Shown in pieces: positions 17,623 through 27,634 of a DNA stretch of 64,000 bases (positions are counted from its first letter, which is position 1; each line of letters opens with the position of its first letter). The position numbers and the translations under genes were made by a program. The stretch is taken from contig NZ_RAPN01000005.1 in assembly GCF_003610535.1 (NCBI RefSeq), positions 217,121 through 281,120 on the forward strand, written 5' to 3'. Source of the DNA: Mangrovibacterium diazotrophicum (GTDB lineage: Bacteria > Bacteroidota > Bacteroidia > Bacteroidales > Prolixibacteraceae). The notes beneath the pieces are model-generated. The model had not been told where the DNA came from, searched no databases, and saw nothing but the letters and a program-made list of their open reading frames with translations.

Positions 17623-19212
17623 ATGAAGGATTTAAAAAAGATAAAATCAGCCTTGATCTCGGTTTATCATAAAGATAGACTGGATGTCATTGTAAAAAAA
17701 TTAGATGAACTGGGTGTTAAACTTTATTCGACCGGCGGAACGCAATCGTTTATCGAAAGTTTGAATGTTCCATGTACTGCAGTTGAAGATTTGACGGGGT
17801 ATCCGTCGATTCTGGGTGGACGTGTAAAAACCCTTCACCCTAAAATTTTTGGAGGTATCCTGAATCGCCGTGACAACAGCGGTGACCAAGAGCAAATTGC
17901 ACAGTACGAGATTCCTGAAATCGACCTGGTTATTGTCGATCTTTATCCTTTTGAAGAAACTGTTGCTTCGGGCGCATCCGAAGAAGACATCATCGAAAAA
18001 ATCGACATCGGTGGTATCGCGTTGATCCGTGGTACAGCGAAAAACTTCAACGATGTGATTATCGTTTCTTCACGCGACCAATACGAAGAATTCATCGAAT
18101 TACTGAATACCAAAAACGGCGAGAGCACATTGGAAGACCGTAAAGCATTTGCACGCAAAGCATTTGCAACCTCTTCTCATTACGACTCGGCCATTTTCAA
18201 CTATTTCAACGGTGGTATCACCGACAAAAACCGTGTTAGCCTGAACGACGGGAAAGTATTGCGCTATGGCGAGAACCCTCACCAATCGGCTACTTTCTAC
18301 AAATTCGACAACGCGGATTCGAAAGTGACTCTGGCAAATGCGGAAGTATTGCAAGGCAAGGAATTGTCGTACAACAACCTGTTGGACGCCGATGCAGCCT
18401 GGAAATCAGCTTCGGATGCCTATCACTCGATTAACCACATCGAAAACAAAGTTGCTGTTTCTGTCATCAAGCACTTAAATCCTTGCGGATTGGCAGTTAC
18501 CGACAACATCCTGAAATCGTTGGATTTGGCATGGGAAGGTGACCCGATCAGCGCTTTTGGTTCGATCATCTGCTTTACTGACACGGTTACTGCGGAAGTT
18601 GCAGAGTGGTTCGGTAAGAAATTCGTTGAAATCATCATCGCTCCGGCCTTCACTCCTGAAGCACTGGAAATTTTCGCAAAAAAGAAAAACCTGCGTTTAC
18701 TGGTAACTCCGGTTAAGGCTGAAACGACCGGTGAAAAACTGTATCGTTCCATCAGCGGAGGTATCTTGGTACAGGACGAAGATGAGGGCATGGATGCAGA
18801 ATTCAAAAATGTCACAAAAATTCAGTTTGACAGCAATAAAATGAATTTGGCGAAGTTTGGTATTACAGCGTGCAAGCACCTGAAAAGTAATGCCATCGCG
18901 ATTGTCACTGAAAATACCGACGGTTCGTTTTGGCTTACAGGTGCCGGAATGGGACAGCCAAACCGTTTGGACAGCATGCGCCAATTAACAATGCCTCGCT
19001 TTGATATGAAAGAAGGAATCAAGATTGAAGAATCAGTTGTGATTTCGGATGCCTTCTTCCCATTCAGAGACAGCATTGAAGCCGCTAACGAATATGGTGT
19101 GAAATACATCGTAGAGCCGGGTGGCAGCATTCGTGACGAGGAAGTAATTGAAGCTTGCGATGAATTCGGTATCGCGATGCTGTTTACCGGTCGTCGTCAC
19201 TTCAAACATTAA
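17623..19212 (+). CDS. purH: Bifunctional AICAR transformylase/IMP cyclohydrolase
   Basis: Catalyses the last two steps of de novo IMP synthesis: formylation of AICAR from 10-formyl-THF, then ring closure. The 529 residues comprise the MGS-like IMP cyclohydrolase domain (1-150, with STGGT at 36-40 and GGRVKTLHPKIFGGIL from 65) and the AICAR transformylase domain, where the catalytic Lys-His lies in KHLNPCG at 283-289. The protein ends with the typical TGRRHFKH. purH sits directly before mreB (51-bp gap), a neighbourhood common in Bacteroidota. Confidence 0.97.
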   Translation: MKDLKKIKSALISVYHKDRLDVIVKKLDELGVKLYSTGGTQSFIESLNVPCTAVEDLTGYPSILGGRVKTLHPKIFGGILNRRDNSGDQEQIAQYEIPEIDLVIVDLYPFEETVASGASEEDIIEKIDIGGIALIRGTAKNFNDVIIVSSRDQYEEFIELLNTKNGESTLEDRKAFARKAFATSSHYDSAIFNYFNGGITDKNRVSLNDGKVLRYGENPHQSATFYKFDNADSKVTLANAEVLQGKELSYNNLLDADAAWKSASDAYHSINHIENKVAVSVIKHLNPCGLAVTDNILKSLDLAWEGDPISAFGSIICFTDTVTAEVAEWFGKKFVEIIIAPAFTPEALEIFAKKKNLRLLVTPVKAETTGEKLYRSISGGILVQDEDEGMDAEFKNVTKIQFDSNKMNLAKFGITACKHLKSNAIAIVTENTDGSFWLTGAGMGQPNRLDSMRQLTMPRFDMKEGIKIEESVVISDAFFPFRDSIEAANEYGVKYIVEPGGSIRDEEVIEACDEFGIAMLFTGRRHFKH

Positions 19213-19263
19213 TTTGTAACAACAATCGGTCATTAACTTTTTGACTTAGGGAGACGATAAAAT

Positions 19264-20286
19264 ATGGGATTGTTTTCATTTTTAACCCAGGAGATTGCGA
19301 TTGACCTGGGGACTGCCAATACCATCATCATACAAAACGACAAAATCGTATTGGATGAGCCATCGGTCGTTACCATCGATATGAAAACGGAAAAGCTTTT
19401 TGCCATTGGTGAAAAAGCCCGTCAGATGGAAGGCCGTACGCCACCAAACCTGAAAACGATTCGCCCGTTGCGTGACGGTGTGATCGCCGACTTCAACGCT
19501 GCAGAGCAAATGATTCGCGGGATGATTAAAATGATCAACCCGAAATCGCGTTTGTTCACACCATCGTTAAAAATGGTTGTTTGTATTCCTTCAGGCTCAA
19601 CTGAAGTTGAGATTCGTGCGGTGCGTGACTCTTCGGAGCATGCCGGCGGACGCGAGGTGTACATGATTTACGAACCAATGGCTGCTGCAATCGGTATCGG
19701 TCTGGACGTAGAAGCGCCAGAAGGAAACATGATTGTCGACATCGGTGGTGGTACAACCGAGATTGCCGTGATCTCGCTTGGCGGTATAGTAACCAACAAA
19801 TCGATCCGTATTGCCGGTGATGACCTGACTGCGGACATCATGGAATACATGCGTCACCAACACAACATTAAAGTTGGGGAACGCACTGCCGAAGATATCA
19901 AAATCAACGTTGGATCAGCCTTGTCACAATTGGAAGACCCACCAAACGACTACATCGTTCAGGGGCCAAACCAAATGACAGCATTGCCAATCGAAGTTCC
20001 GGTTTCGTACCAGGAAATTTCACACTGTCTGGAAAAATCAATTTCGAAAATTGAAACCGCTATTCTGAGTGCATTGGAATTGACGCCTCCGGAGCTTTAT
20101 TCAGACATTGTGACAAAGGGTATTTACCTGGCTGGTGGTGGTGCCTTGCTTCGTGGTTTGGACAAACGTTTATCCGAAAAAATTAATATTCCGTTCCACG
20201 TTGCCGAAGACCCATTGCGCGCAGTAGCCCGCGGTACCGGCATCGCACTTAAAAACGTTGATAAATTCTCTTTCCTGATCCGGTAA
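19264..20286 (+). CDS. mreB: Rod shape-determining actin-like protein MreB
   Basis: Bacterial actin that forms membrane-bound filaments guiding lateral wall synthesis. The 340 residues carry the actin-fold phosphate-1 motif (IDLGTANT near 13-20), phosphate-2 (VDIGGGTTEIAVISLGG, about 158-174) and the adenosine motif (LAGGGALLRGLDKRL). A purine-rich GGGAG precedes the ATG by about 11 bp, one of the few visible Shine-Dalgarno-like sequences in the window. First gene of an mreB-mreC-mreD-mrdA-rodA elongasome operon. Confidence 0.97.
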   Translation: MGLFSFLTQEIAIDLGTANTIIIQNDKIVLDEPSVVTIDMKTEKLFAIGEKARQMEGRTPPNLKTIRPLRDGVIADFNAAEQMIRGMIKMINPKSRLFTPSLKMVVCIPSGSTEVEIRAVRDSSEHAGGREVYMIYEPMAAAIGIGLDVEAPEGNMIVDIGGGTTEIAVISLGGIVTNKSIRIAGDDLTADIMEYMRHQHNIKVGERTAEDIKINVGSALSQLEDPPNDYIVQGPNQMTALPIEVPVSYQEISHCLEKSISKIETAILSALELTPPELYSDIVTKGIYLAGGGALLRGLDKRLSEKINIPFHVAEDPLRAVARGTGIALKNVDKFSFLIR

Positions 20287-20319
20287 TCCCAGAGCAGGAA
20301 AGAGCAAACTTTCCGGTGA

Positions 20320-21183
20320 ATGAGAAGTTTGTTACGCTTTCTGGCGCGAAATTATTTCTTTTTATTGTTCCTGTTGCTCGAAGCAGTCAGTATTGGACTG
20401 ATTGTGAACTACAACAACTTTCAACGCGTTCGCTTTTTCAACTCGAGCAACAGCGTCACAGCTTCGATCTACGAAAAGTTTAATGCTATTACAAGCTTTT
20501 TTGCACTGCAAAAAACCAATGCCGAACTGGCGGACGAAAATGCTCGTTTGCGCACGCAGCTTGAGCAATATAAACAGGTATTCATCCCGCTGGATTCGAT
20601 GAATATTGCTGAAGGGAAAGAAGAGCAAGAACTGCAAACACCTGACACAACCTTACGCCAGTTTGATTTTATCCCGGCCAAGGTTGTCAACAACTCGTTT
20701 ATCAAACAGTACAACTACATCACCATAAACAAAGGAAGTAATGATGGCGTTGCTGTTGATATGGGGATCATTGGTCCCGGTGGTGTTGTTGGAATTGTGA
20801 CCAGCGTATCGAAAAACTACGCAACAGGCCCGACAATCCTAAACAAACGGTGGTCGGTTTCTGCTAAAATCAAAAACTCCAATTATTTCGGGACACTGGC
20901 CTGGGACGGTATCGATCCGCATGTTGCCCGGCTAAATGAAATTCCGTTTCACGTAAAGATGGAAGTTGGTGATACCATTGTTACCAGTGGATTCTCCGAT
21001 GTATTTCCGGAAGGTGTTCCGGTTGGTATTATTGAAAAGTTCGATCATGCGAGCGGACGTAACTTCTTCGACATTTCGGTTCGCCTGCTGACGAATTTTG
21101 CCAACCTGAGTTACGTTGAAATTGCGAAAAACAACCATTTGGAAGAGTTGATTGACCTACAGAAGATGAATACAAATGAATAG
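20320..21183 (+). CDS. mreC: Rod shape-determining protein MreC
   Basis: Bitopic periplasmic scaffold that couples MreB to PBP2/RodA. It has a short cytosolic tail, one membrane segment (about residues 12-32), a coiled coil (about 60-90, TNAELADENARLRTQLEQYK) and two beta-rich domains (100-270, with GPGGVVGIVTSVSKNYA). 287 residues. The end of the gene overlaps the start of mreD by 8 bp. Confidence 0.95.
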   Translation: MRSLLRFLARNYFFLLFLLLEAVSIGLIVNYNNFQRVRFFNSSNSVTASIYEKFNAITSFFALQKTNAELADENARLRTQLEQYKQVFIPLDSMNIAEGKEEQELQTPDTTLRQFDFIPAKVVNNSFIKQYNYITINKGSNDGVAVDMGIIGPGGVVGIVTSVSKNYATGPTILNKRWSVSAKIKNSNYFGTLAWDGIDPHVARLNEIPFHVKMEVGDTIVTSGFSDVFPEGVPVGIIEKFDHASGRNFFDISVRLLTNFANLSYVEIAKNNHLEELIDLQKMNTNE

Positions 21184-21685
21184 TGGCATACTCAAATATA
21201 TCGCTTCGTGGATCATCCTCGTGCTGATCCAGGTTCTGCTGCTCAACCACATCCAAATCAGTGGTCTGATCAACCCGTATTTGTATATTCTTTTCATCCT
21301 GACCTTGCCTTTCGGCACACCAAATTATTTGTTGCTGCTACTTGGATTCTTGTTGGGATTGAATGTCGATATATTTTCAAATACAATCGGAATTCACGCA
21401 GCTGCCACGACCTTTCTGGCTTTTATTCGCCCGTTTGTGATTAACCTGATTTCTTCGCGCGACGTGCTCGAATTAAACCAGGCACCCCGCATCTCTGAAC
21501 TGGGCTTCGCCTGGTTCTTCCGCTATACGGTTATCCTGGTTTTGGCGCATCACCTGTTCCTGTTTTTCATCGAAGTTTTTACCTTCCACGGATTTTTCTA
21601 CACATTGCTCCGCGTTCTGTTTAGCTCGGCGTTGACGATTGTATTAATAATTATTAGTCAGTATATTACTGCAAAAGAAAAGTAG
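21176..21685 (+). CDS. mreD: Rod shape-determining membrane protein MreD
   Basis: A 169-residue membrane protein with five to six predicted segments, small and hydrophobic as expected for MreD (NHIQISGLINPYLYILFIL, then LLLGFLLGLNVDIFSNTIGIHAAATTFLAF, typical family wording). It is part of the elongasome membrane complex with MreC, PBP2 and RodA. It overlaps mreC by 8 bp and is followed by mrdA after 2 bp, so translation is probably coupled. Confidence 0.92.
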   Translation: MNSGILKYIASWIILVLIQVLLLNHIQISGLINPYLYILFILTLPFGTPNYLLLLLGFLLGLNVDIFSNTIGIHAAATTFLAFIRPFVINLISSRDVLELNQAPRISELGFAWFFRYTVILVLAHHLFLFFIEVFTFHGFFYTLLRVLFSSALTIVLIIISQYITAKEK

Positions 21686-21687
21686 CT

Positions 21688-23514
21688 GTGGATAAATACG
21701 CCAAACGAAAATATATACTGGGAGCCATCTTCGTCTTGGTGGCGTTAATCTTCATCTTCAGACTTTTTTCGCTGCAGGTACTCGACAGTTCCTACAAACA
21801 GTACGCGACCAAAAACGTATTGCGGAAGGTGATTAACTATCCGGCCCGCGGATTGATTTACGACCGTAACGGCGAATTATTGGTTTACAACAAAGCTGCC
21901 TACGACTTACTGGTTACCCCGCGTGAAGTCTCAGCTTTCGACACCACTCAGCTGTGTTCTATTCTGAAAATCGAAAAGAACGTCCTTGTCGAAGAACTGC
22001 GCAAAGCAAAAAAATACAGTCGTTACAAACCATCGGTTATTGTGAAGCAGCTATCGCCGGAGATGTACGCGATGCTGCAGGAAAAACTTTACAAATATCC
22101 CGGATTCTTCGTTCAGACACGTACTTTGCGCGAATACGCCCATCCGATTGCAGCTCACATGCTCGGTTATGTTGGTGAGGTAAATCAATCGCAAATCAAC
22201 AAAGATCCTTATTACGAACAGGGTGACTACATTGGTATAACCGGGATTGAACGCGCCTACGAAAAAGAACTGCGCGGACACAAAGGCGTTAACTTCTTTT
22301 TAGTTGACGTACACAACCGCCTAAAAGGTGCCTACAATGATGGCAATAGTGATACAGCTGCCGTACTTGGCAACAACCTGACGACGACTATCGACGCCAA
22401 GCTGCAAGCCTACTGCGAGTTACTCATGCAGAACAAACGCGGTGCTGTCGTGGCTATTGAACCAAAAACCGGTGAAATTCTTTGCTTTTACAGTGGCCCC
22501 GACTACGATGCCAACTTGCTTGTTGGCCGCGAGCGAAGCAAGAATTACCAAATGTTGCTGAATGACACCCTGAAACCACTAACCAACCGGGCAATTTCTG
22601 CAGCTTATTCTCCGGGATCTACATTCAAAACCCTGAACGCCTTGATTGCTTTGGAAGAAGGAGCAATTACTGAAAATACTTCTGTTACCTGTTACGGGAA
22701 AGCGTCATCACCAATTCGCTGTACGCACAACCACGAGTCACCGATTCGTTTGCAAGGTGGTATCCGTGAATCCTGCAATCCTTATTTTTGGAATACATTC
22801 AAAAGTACAATCAATAAATATCCGACTGCAGAAGAAGGTTACAACAACTGGCGTGAACACATTCTGAGCTTCGGTCTGGGCCAGACTTTGGGGACTGAGT
22901 TTTACGGAGAATCAGCCGGAAACATTCCCCAATCGTCATATTACGATCGGTTTTTCGGCAAAAAGAGATGGAACGCGCTAACAGTTCGTTCACTTTCGAT
23001 CGGCCAGGGGGAAATCATTGTTACACCTTTGCAAATGGCAAATATGGTTTCGGTTATCGCCAATCGTGGCTATTACATCGATCCCCATATTGTAAAATCG
23101 GTAACTGATCCGGAGAACGAAGTTCATCCACTCGAATTTGCCCGGAAAGATGCGATGGTTCATCCCGAATATTTTGAACCTGTCATTGACGGAATGCTAC
23201 AAGTGGTTGACCAAACAAATACGCGCTACACTGCTCACGTGGAAGGAATTGAAATTTGTGGTAAAACCGGAACTATTCAAAACAGTCACGGTTCCGACCA
23301 CTCGGCTTTCATCGCTTTTGCCCCGAAGGATAATCCGCAGATCGCAATTGCGGCATACGTTGAAAATGGAGTGTGGGGTGCGCGCTATGCCGCTCCGATT
23401 GCCAGCTTGATGATTGAAAAATATTTGAATGACTCGATTGGTGCACCCAACCGGATCGCCCTGGAGAAAAAGATGATCGAAGCAAACCTGTTAAATCCAA
23501 ACCAACCGAAATAA
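21688..23514 (+). CDS. mrdA: Penicillin-binding protein 2 (class B PBP, elongasome transpeptidase)
   Basis: DD-transpeptidase that cross-links new peptidoglycan during elongation, partnered with RodA. The 608 residues contain one N-terminal membrane segment (about 9-30), the pedestal/dimerisation domain (RGLIYDRNGELLVYN at 54-68) and the transpeptidase domain with the SXXK motif Ser311-Thr-Phe-Lys314 and a late KTGT. The start codon is GTG at 21688-21690. The stop overlaps the rodA ATG by one base (TAATG). Confidence 0.96.
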   Translation: MDKYAKRKYILGAIFVLVALIFIFRLFSLQVLDSSYKQYATKNVLRKVINYPARGLIYDRNGELLVYNKAAYDLLVTPREVSAFDTTQLCSILKIEKNVLVEELRKAKKYSRYKPSVIVKQLSPEMYAMLQEKLYKYPGFFVQTRTLREYAHPIAAHMLGYVGEVNQSQINKDPYYEQGDYIGITGIERAYEKELRGHKGVNFFLVDVHNRLKGAYNDGNSDTAAVLGNNLTTTIDAKLQAYCELLMQNKRGAVVAIEPKTGEILCFYSGPDYDANLLVGRERSKNYQMLLNDTLKPLTNRAISAAYSPGSTFKTLNALIALEEGAITENTSVTCYGKASSPIRCTHNHESPIRLQGGIRESCNPYFWNTFKSTINKYPTAEEGYNNWREHILSFGLGQTLGTEFYGESAGNIPQSSYYDRFFGKKRWNALTVRSLSIGQGEIIVTPLQMANMVSVIANRGYYIDPHIVKSVTDPENEVHPLEFARKDAMVHPEYFEPVIDGMLQVVDQTNTRYTAHVEGIEICGKTGTIQNSHGSDHSAFIAFAPKDNPQIAIAAYVENGVWGARYAAPIASLMIEKYLNDSIGAPNRIALEKKMIEANLLNPNQPK

Positions 23515-24941
23515 TGGCAAGCAGAAACAACATATGGGCAAACCTTGACTGGCTGACGATTGGCATCTACGTGTTGTTGGTTTTTATGGGTTGGATTAAT
23601 ATTTACGCTGCTGTGTTCGATGAAGACCACGCCAGCATTTTGGACATGAGCCAGCGCTACGGTAAACAGTTGATCTGGATTATTGCTGCATTTGTTTTAG
23701 CCGGCGTGCTCATTCTTATCGACAGTAAGTTCTACGTCTCCTTTGCCTACCCGATTTATATTGTCACCATACTTTTACTGGTAGCTGTCTTGCTTATCGG
23801 GTCCGAAGTAAAAGGGGCCAAATCCTGGTTTCAGATTGGCGGCTTCGCCTTTCAGCCCGCCGAAGTCAGTAAACTGGCAACTGCCTTGGCCTTGGCAAAA
23901 TTCACCAGTTCGTACAATTTTAAGATTGAAAAATTGCAGTCGATCCTCGTGATCGGGGCAATTATATGTACGCCTGTCGCGCTTATTTTCCTTCAAAACG
24001 ACACCGGATCCGCCCTGGTATTCGGCGTATTTGCGTTTGTGCTTTACAGAGAAGGAATGTCGGGTGTTTTCCTTTTTATGGGTCTTTTAGTTGCCATTGT
24101 TTTCATCCTGACGTTAGTACTACAACCTCTTGTCACGATTGCGGTAATAACCGTTTTAGCGATATTGGCCAACTACTTCGTCAATCAGAAGTTTGTGGAA
24201 GCCCTGAAGGCACTCGGAATTTCGGCCAGTATATTCATGATTTTGTGGTTAACCAACTCGCTTCTTAAGCTTGAAATATCTTCCGTTCGCATTGCATTGT
24301 TCTCAGGGATCATCGCTACCATCATCTTTGCTGTTTATGCGTTGCGCCATCGATTAACCCAACTGCTGATAATTCTCGTAGTTTACATCGGGTTGATGTT
24401 TTTGATCTTCTCGGTCGACTACGTTTTCAATAATATTTTGGAACCTCACCAACGTGCCCGTATCGAAGAATTGTTGGGTATCAAGTCCGATCCGTTGGGC
24501 GTTGGCTACAACGTGAACCAATCCAAAATCGCTATTGGTTCCGGTGGAATGTTGGGTAAAGGTTTCCTCAACGGAACGCAGACTAAATTCAACTTTGTGC
24601 CGGAACAAAGTACCGACTTCATTTTCTGCACCGTTGGCGAAGAATGGGGTTTCTTCGGCACAACAATGGTTGTCCTTTTGTTCCTCGGCCTGCTCATCCG
24701 GCTGGTCTTCTTAGCGGAACGGCAACGCTCGGTTTTCAGCCGCGTGTATGGCTATAGCGTGGCCTGCATCCTGTTCTTCCACCTGGCAATCAACGTTGGG
24801 ATGACCATCGGCTTGGCTCCGGTTATCGGTATTCCTCTCCCCTTCTTCAGTTACGGAGGATCTTCGCTCTGGTCGTTCACCATCCTGTTGTTTATTTTTC
24901 TGCGTTTGGACGCCAGCCGAATGGAGAAACTGAGCTACTAG
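23514..24941 (+). CDS. rodA: RodA peptidoglycan glycosyltransferase (SEDS family)
   Basis: SEDS-family glycosyltransferase that polymerises lipid II during elongation. SEDS signatures are present: GAKSWFQIGGFAFQPAEVSKLA, LIFLQNDTGSALVF, the extracytoplasmic loop FNFVPEQSTDFIFCTVGEEWGF with the catalytic-type Asp, and GIPLPFFSYGGSSLW near the C-terminus. At 475 residues it is about 100 longer than E. coli RodA; the excess is an extra block of membrane helices around residues 180-310, which appears to be common in Bacteroidota RodA. Last gene of the elongasome operon. Confidence 0.95.
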   Translation: MASRNNIWANLDWLTIGIYVLLVFMGWINIYAAVFDEDHASILDMSQRYGKQLIWIIAAFVLAGVLILIDSKFYVSFAYPIYIVTILLLVAVLLIGSEVKGAKSWFQIGGFAFQPAEVSKLATALALAKFTSSYNFKIEKLQSILVIGAIICTPVALIFLQNDTGSALVFGVFAFVLYREGMSGVFLFMGLLVAIVFILTLVLQPLVTIAVITVLAILANYFVNQKFVEALKALGISASIFMILWLTNSLLKLEISSVRIALFSGIIATIIFAVYALRHRLTQLLIILVVYIGLMFLIFSVDYVFNNILEPHQRARIEELLGIKSDPLGVGYNVNQSKIAIGSGGMLGKGFLNGTQTKFNFVPEQSTDFIFCTVGEEWGFFGTTMVVLLFLGLLIRLVFLAERQRSVFSRVYGYSVACILFFHLAINVGMTIGLAPVIGIPLPFFSYGGSSLWSFTILLFIFLRLDASRMEKLSY

Positions 24942-25091
24942 AAGTATCTTGATTCCTTCGCGCAAATCGATATCCGAACATCCTATTTGGCTTTAATTGA
25001 TTCGTTTTGGAGAACCGATGTAAATAGATTTTTTGTATTTTCAGCTTTCAAACTCAACAACCTGAATCTGATTCAGCTAAATCTAAATAGC

Positions 25092-27035
25092 ATGAAGTTT
25101 CTACAATCAAGCTTTATAATGGCGCTGTTAACATGCGCGCACTTCATCTCCAACGCACAGGCTGTGACAGTGAGTTCTCCCGATGAACAGATTAAAGTGA
25201 CCATCGAAAATACTCAAAAGTTAAGTTACTCGGTCGACTTCAATGGACGGGAAATTATAAACACCTCTCCTTTAGGCTTCGAACTTAAGAACGAAGAAGA
25301 CATGACGGGCAACTTCACGATTCAGAAGCAGCAAACGGAGTCTGTCAAAGAAACCTGGAAACCAGTGGTTAAATCAAAACACGCAATAGTTGAAAATAAC
25401 TACAATGAACTGACTTTGGAACTGAAAGAGCAATCCGGAAGTGCGCGCCGAATGGATCTAATAGTGCGCACTTACAACGACGGAATTGCTTTTCGCTACA
25501 AATTATACCGCTCCGAAAAAATCGGAAATCGTGAGATCACCTGCGAAAAGACCGGATTCAATATTCCGGGTGATCCAAAATCCTGGATCGTTGAGTACGG
25601 TGGATACTCGACCTCGAATGAAGCCGAGTACTTCGAGCGAAAACTTAGCTACCTGACGGAACAGTCGATTGCCGGATTACCGGTATTGATGGACTACGGC
25701 AACAATTGTTGGGTCGCCATTACAGAAGCAAATATTGACAATTACGCTGCTTTTTACATCGGTACAAACGGGCAGACAGATGAGTTAACCACCAAGCTGG
25801 TTCCGATTCCGGGAGAACCGGAAAACGGCGTGAAAGTGCGGTTTGATGACGAAATCTGCACACCGTGGCGCGTGGTTATGATTGGAGAAACTCCCGGCAC
25901 ATTGATTGAATCCGAGATCATTCAAAATTTGAACGAGCCTTGTCAAATTGAAGATCCTTCGTGGATTGAACCCGGCAAAAGCGCCTGGGATCATTGGTGG
26001 AGCGGGGAAGTAAAAATGGAGATGCCGGTGATCAAAGAATACATTGATTTCGCATCGGAGATGGGCTGGAAATACATGCTGGTTGACTGGCAATGGTACG
26101 GCCCTTTTAATTCGCAGGAAGCCGACATTACGAAATGGGCTCCTCAACTGGATATGCCGGAAATTATCAGCTATGCCGCATCAAAAAATGTCAAAATTAT
26201 CTTGTGGTTGTACTCCACCGACGTGAACCGAAATTCCGCCTATAAAGAGGCTTTCCCCTTGTATCACAAATGGGGAGTAGCTGGTATCAAGATCGACTTC
26301 ATGGATCGGGACGACCAGCAGATGGTGAACTGGTACCACGATATTATCCGATGTGCTGCTGCAAACCAATTGCTGGTCGATTTCCATGGCGCGTACAAAC
26401 CCGACGGCATCATCCGCACCTACCCCAACATGATTACCCGCGAGGGTGTGATGGGCAACGAATACTACAAATTCTCGGACAAAATGAGCCCGGAACACAA
26501 TGTAAAACTTGCCTTCACCCGTATGTTACTTGGACAAATGGATTACACGCCCGGTGGATTTTTGAATGTAACCCGTGAGGATTTTCAGCAAAAAACGCCA
26601 ACTGTTGTTTGGAATACACGTGCAGCTGAGCTGGCCAAATTTGTGATTTACGAAAGCCCGCTAACAGTTGTTTGCGACCATCCGAAGAACATTCTCGACC
26701 AACCCGGTTCCGATTTTCTGAAAGTTGTTCCGACCGTTTGGGATGATACGCATTTCATAGGTGGATATCCGGGCGATTACATCGCTTTGGCGCGGCAAAA
26801 TGCAGAAACATGGTACATCGGAGTACTGAATAATAGCCAGGCCAAAGAGATTGTAGTGAAACTCGACTTTATACCAAAAGGAACTTACGAGATCGAGTTT
26901 TGGGCCGATTCAAAAAAATCGGACGAAATACCGACCGAACTAGTGCAGAAAACGCAATTCGTGAAAAGCGGCGATTCCATTAATCTAAAACTGGCCAAGA
27001 ACGGCGGGTACGTAGCTATCATTAAAGCGAAATAA
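25092..27035 (+). CDS. Glycoside hydrolase family 97 protein (probable alpha-galactosidase or alpha-glucosidase)
   Basis: Secreted or periplasmic alpha-glycosidase of family GH97. The signal peptide (MKFLQSSFIMALLTCAHFISNAQA) supports the ATG at 25092; the open frame upstream of it is not convincing. An N-terminal beta-sandwich (25-270) precedes a (beta/alpha)8 barrel (about 290-560) and a C-terminal beta domain. Asp402 in GIKIDFMDRDD matches the nucleophile position of the retaining GH97 subgroup (alpha-galactosidases), with Glu451 in TREGVMGNE as likely acid/base, rather than the inverting SusB type. No SusC/SusD genes are adjacent, so it stands outside a polysaccharide-utilisation locus. 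Specificity is inferred. Confidence 0.88.
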   Translation: MKFLQSSFIMALLTCAHFISNAQAVTVSSPDEQIKVTIENTQKLSYSVDFNGREIINTSPLGFELKNEEDMTGNFTIQKQQTESVKETWKPVVKSKHAIVENNYNELTLELKEQSGSARRMDLIVRTYNDGIAFRYKLYRSEKIGNREITCEKTGFNIPGDPKSWIVEYGGYSTSNEAEYFERKLSYLTEQSIAGLPVLMDYGNNCWVAITEANIDNYAAFYIGTNGQTDELTTKLVPIPGEPENGVKVRFDDEICTPWRVVMIGETPGTLIESEIIQNLNEPCQIEDPSWIEPGKSAWDHWWSGEVKMEMPVIKEYIDFASEMGWKYMLVDWQWYGPFNSQEADITKWAPQLDMPEIISYAASKNVKIILWLYSTDVNRNSAYKEAFPLYHKWGVAGIKIDFMDRDDQQMVNWYHDIIRCAAANQLLVDFHGAYKPDGIIRTYPNMITREGVMGNEYYKFSDKMSPEHNVKLAFTRMLLGQMDYTPGGFLNVTREDFQQKTPTVVWNTRAAELAKFVIYESPLTVVCDHPKNILDQPGSDFLKVVPTVWDDTHFIGGYPGDYIALARQNAETWYIGVLNNSQAKEIVVKLDFIPKGTYEIEFWADSKKSDEIPTELVQKTQFVKSGDSINLKLAKNGGYVAIIKAK

Positions 27036-27077
27036 AATTGCCTTTATTTTTACCAAACAGCAAAACCTTTACTGAAG

Positions 27078-27482
27078 TCAATTTGCAGCCTGCGTAACTT
27101 TGATGCTATCAAAATAATCGCCGGCTTCCAGGTAAACAATTAATGTCCGCTCGGCTCCTGTGGTATTGGCATCCATGCTCACAACGATCGTCGTCAAATC
27201 GCTGCGCTCAATCGAAAACTGATCTTCGTCTAACGTATATGGCGCAGAGCTGAGATCTAATTCTACGGCGTCATAATAATAAATGTCGTCATCAAGAGAA
27301 GCGCCATACACCCACCACGATTCTCCTTCTGTTGTAATTGTCGCCGAGCCGCCGGTAGCAGCCAAACTAACTTCTTTAGTGGATAATTTAATAATGTCAT
27401 CCCAGAGTCCATCCACCTGCTCTTCATTTGAACAGGCCACCAGTGCAAAGACACATCCAAGAAAAATAACAAGTTTCTTCAT
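27078..27482 (-). CDS. Small BACON-like domain lipoprotein
   Basis: A 134-residue lipoprotein with signal peptide and lipobox (FALVAC, Cys17). The remainder is one beta-sandwich with the BACON pattern: a strand LSTKEVSLAATGGSATITT, a central Trp (SWWVYG), and the closing strands ERTLIVYLEAGDYFDSIKVTQAA. BACON domains in Bacteroidota are usually attached to glycan-binding or mucin-related surface proteins; alone, the role is unknown. It is convergent with GH97 (42-bp gap). The outer-membrane location is inferred. Confidence 0.65.
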   Translation of the reverse strand: MKKLVIFLGCVFALVACSNEEQVDGLWDDIIKLSTKEVSLAATGGSATITTEGESWWVYGASLDDDIYYYDAVELDLSSAPYTLDEDQFSIERSDLTTIVVSMDANTTGAERTLIVYLEAGDYFDSIKVTQAAN

Positions 27483-27634
27483 CGTCGGAATTTAGGGTTG
27501 GTGTAAATGCTTTTGCGTTGCTGTTTAGAATAGATGGTATTGCACCGGTTTAGTTGCGTCGAAATCGGATGTCTACGTTATTTGTTCTATTGTTACTTCG
27601 AAATGGCATTCCGGAAATAAACAAATAGCCGAAT

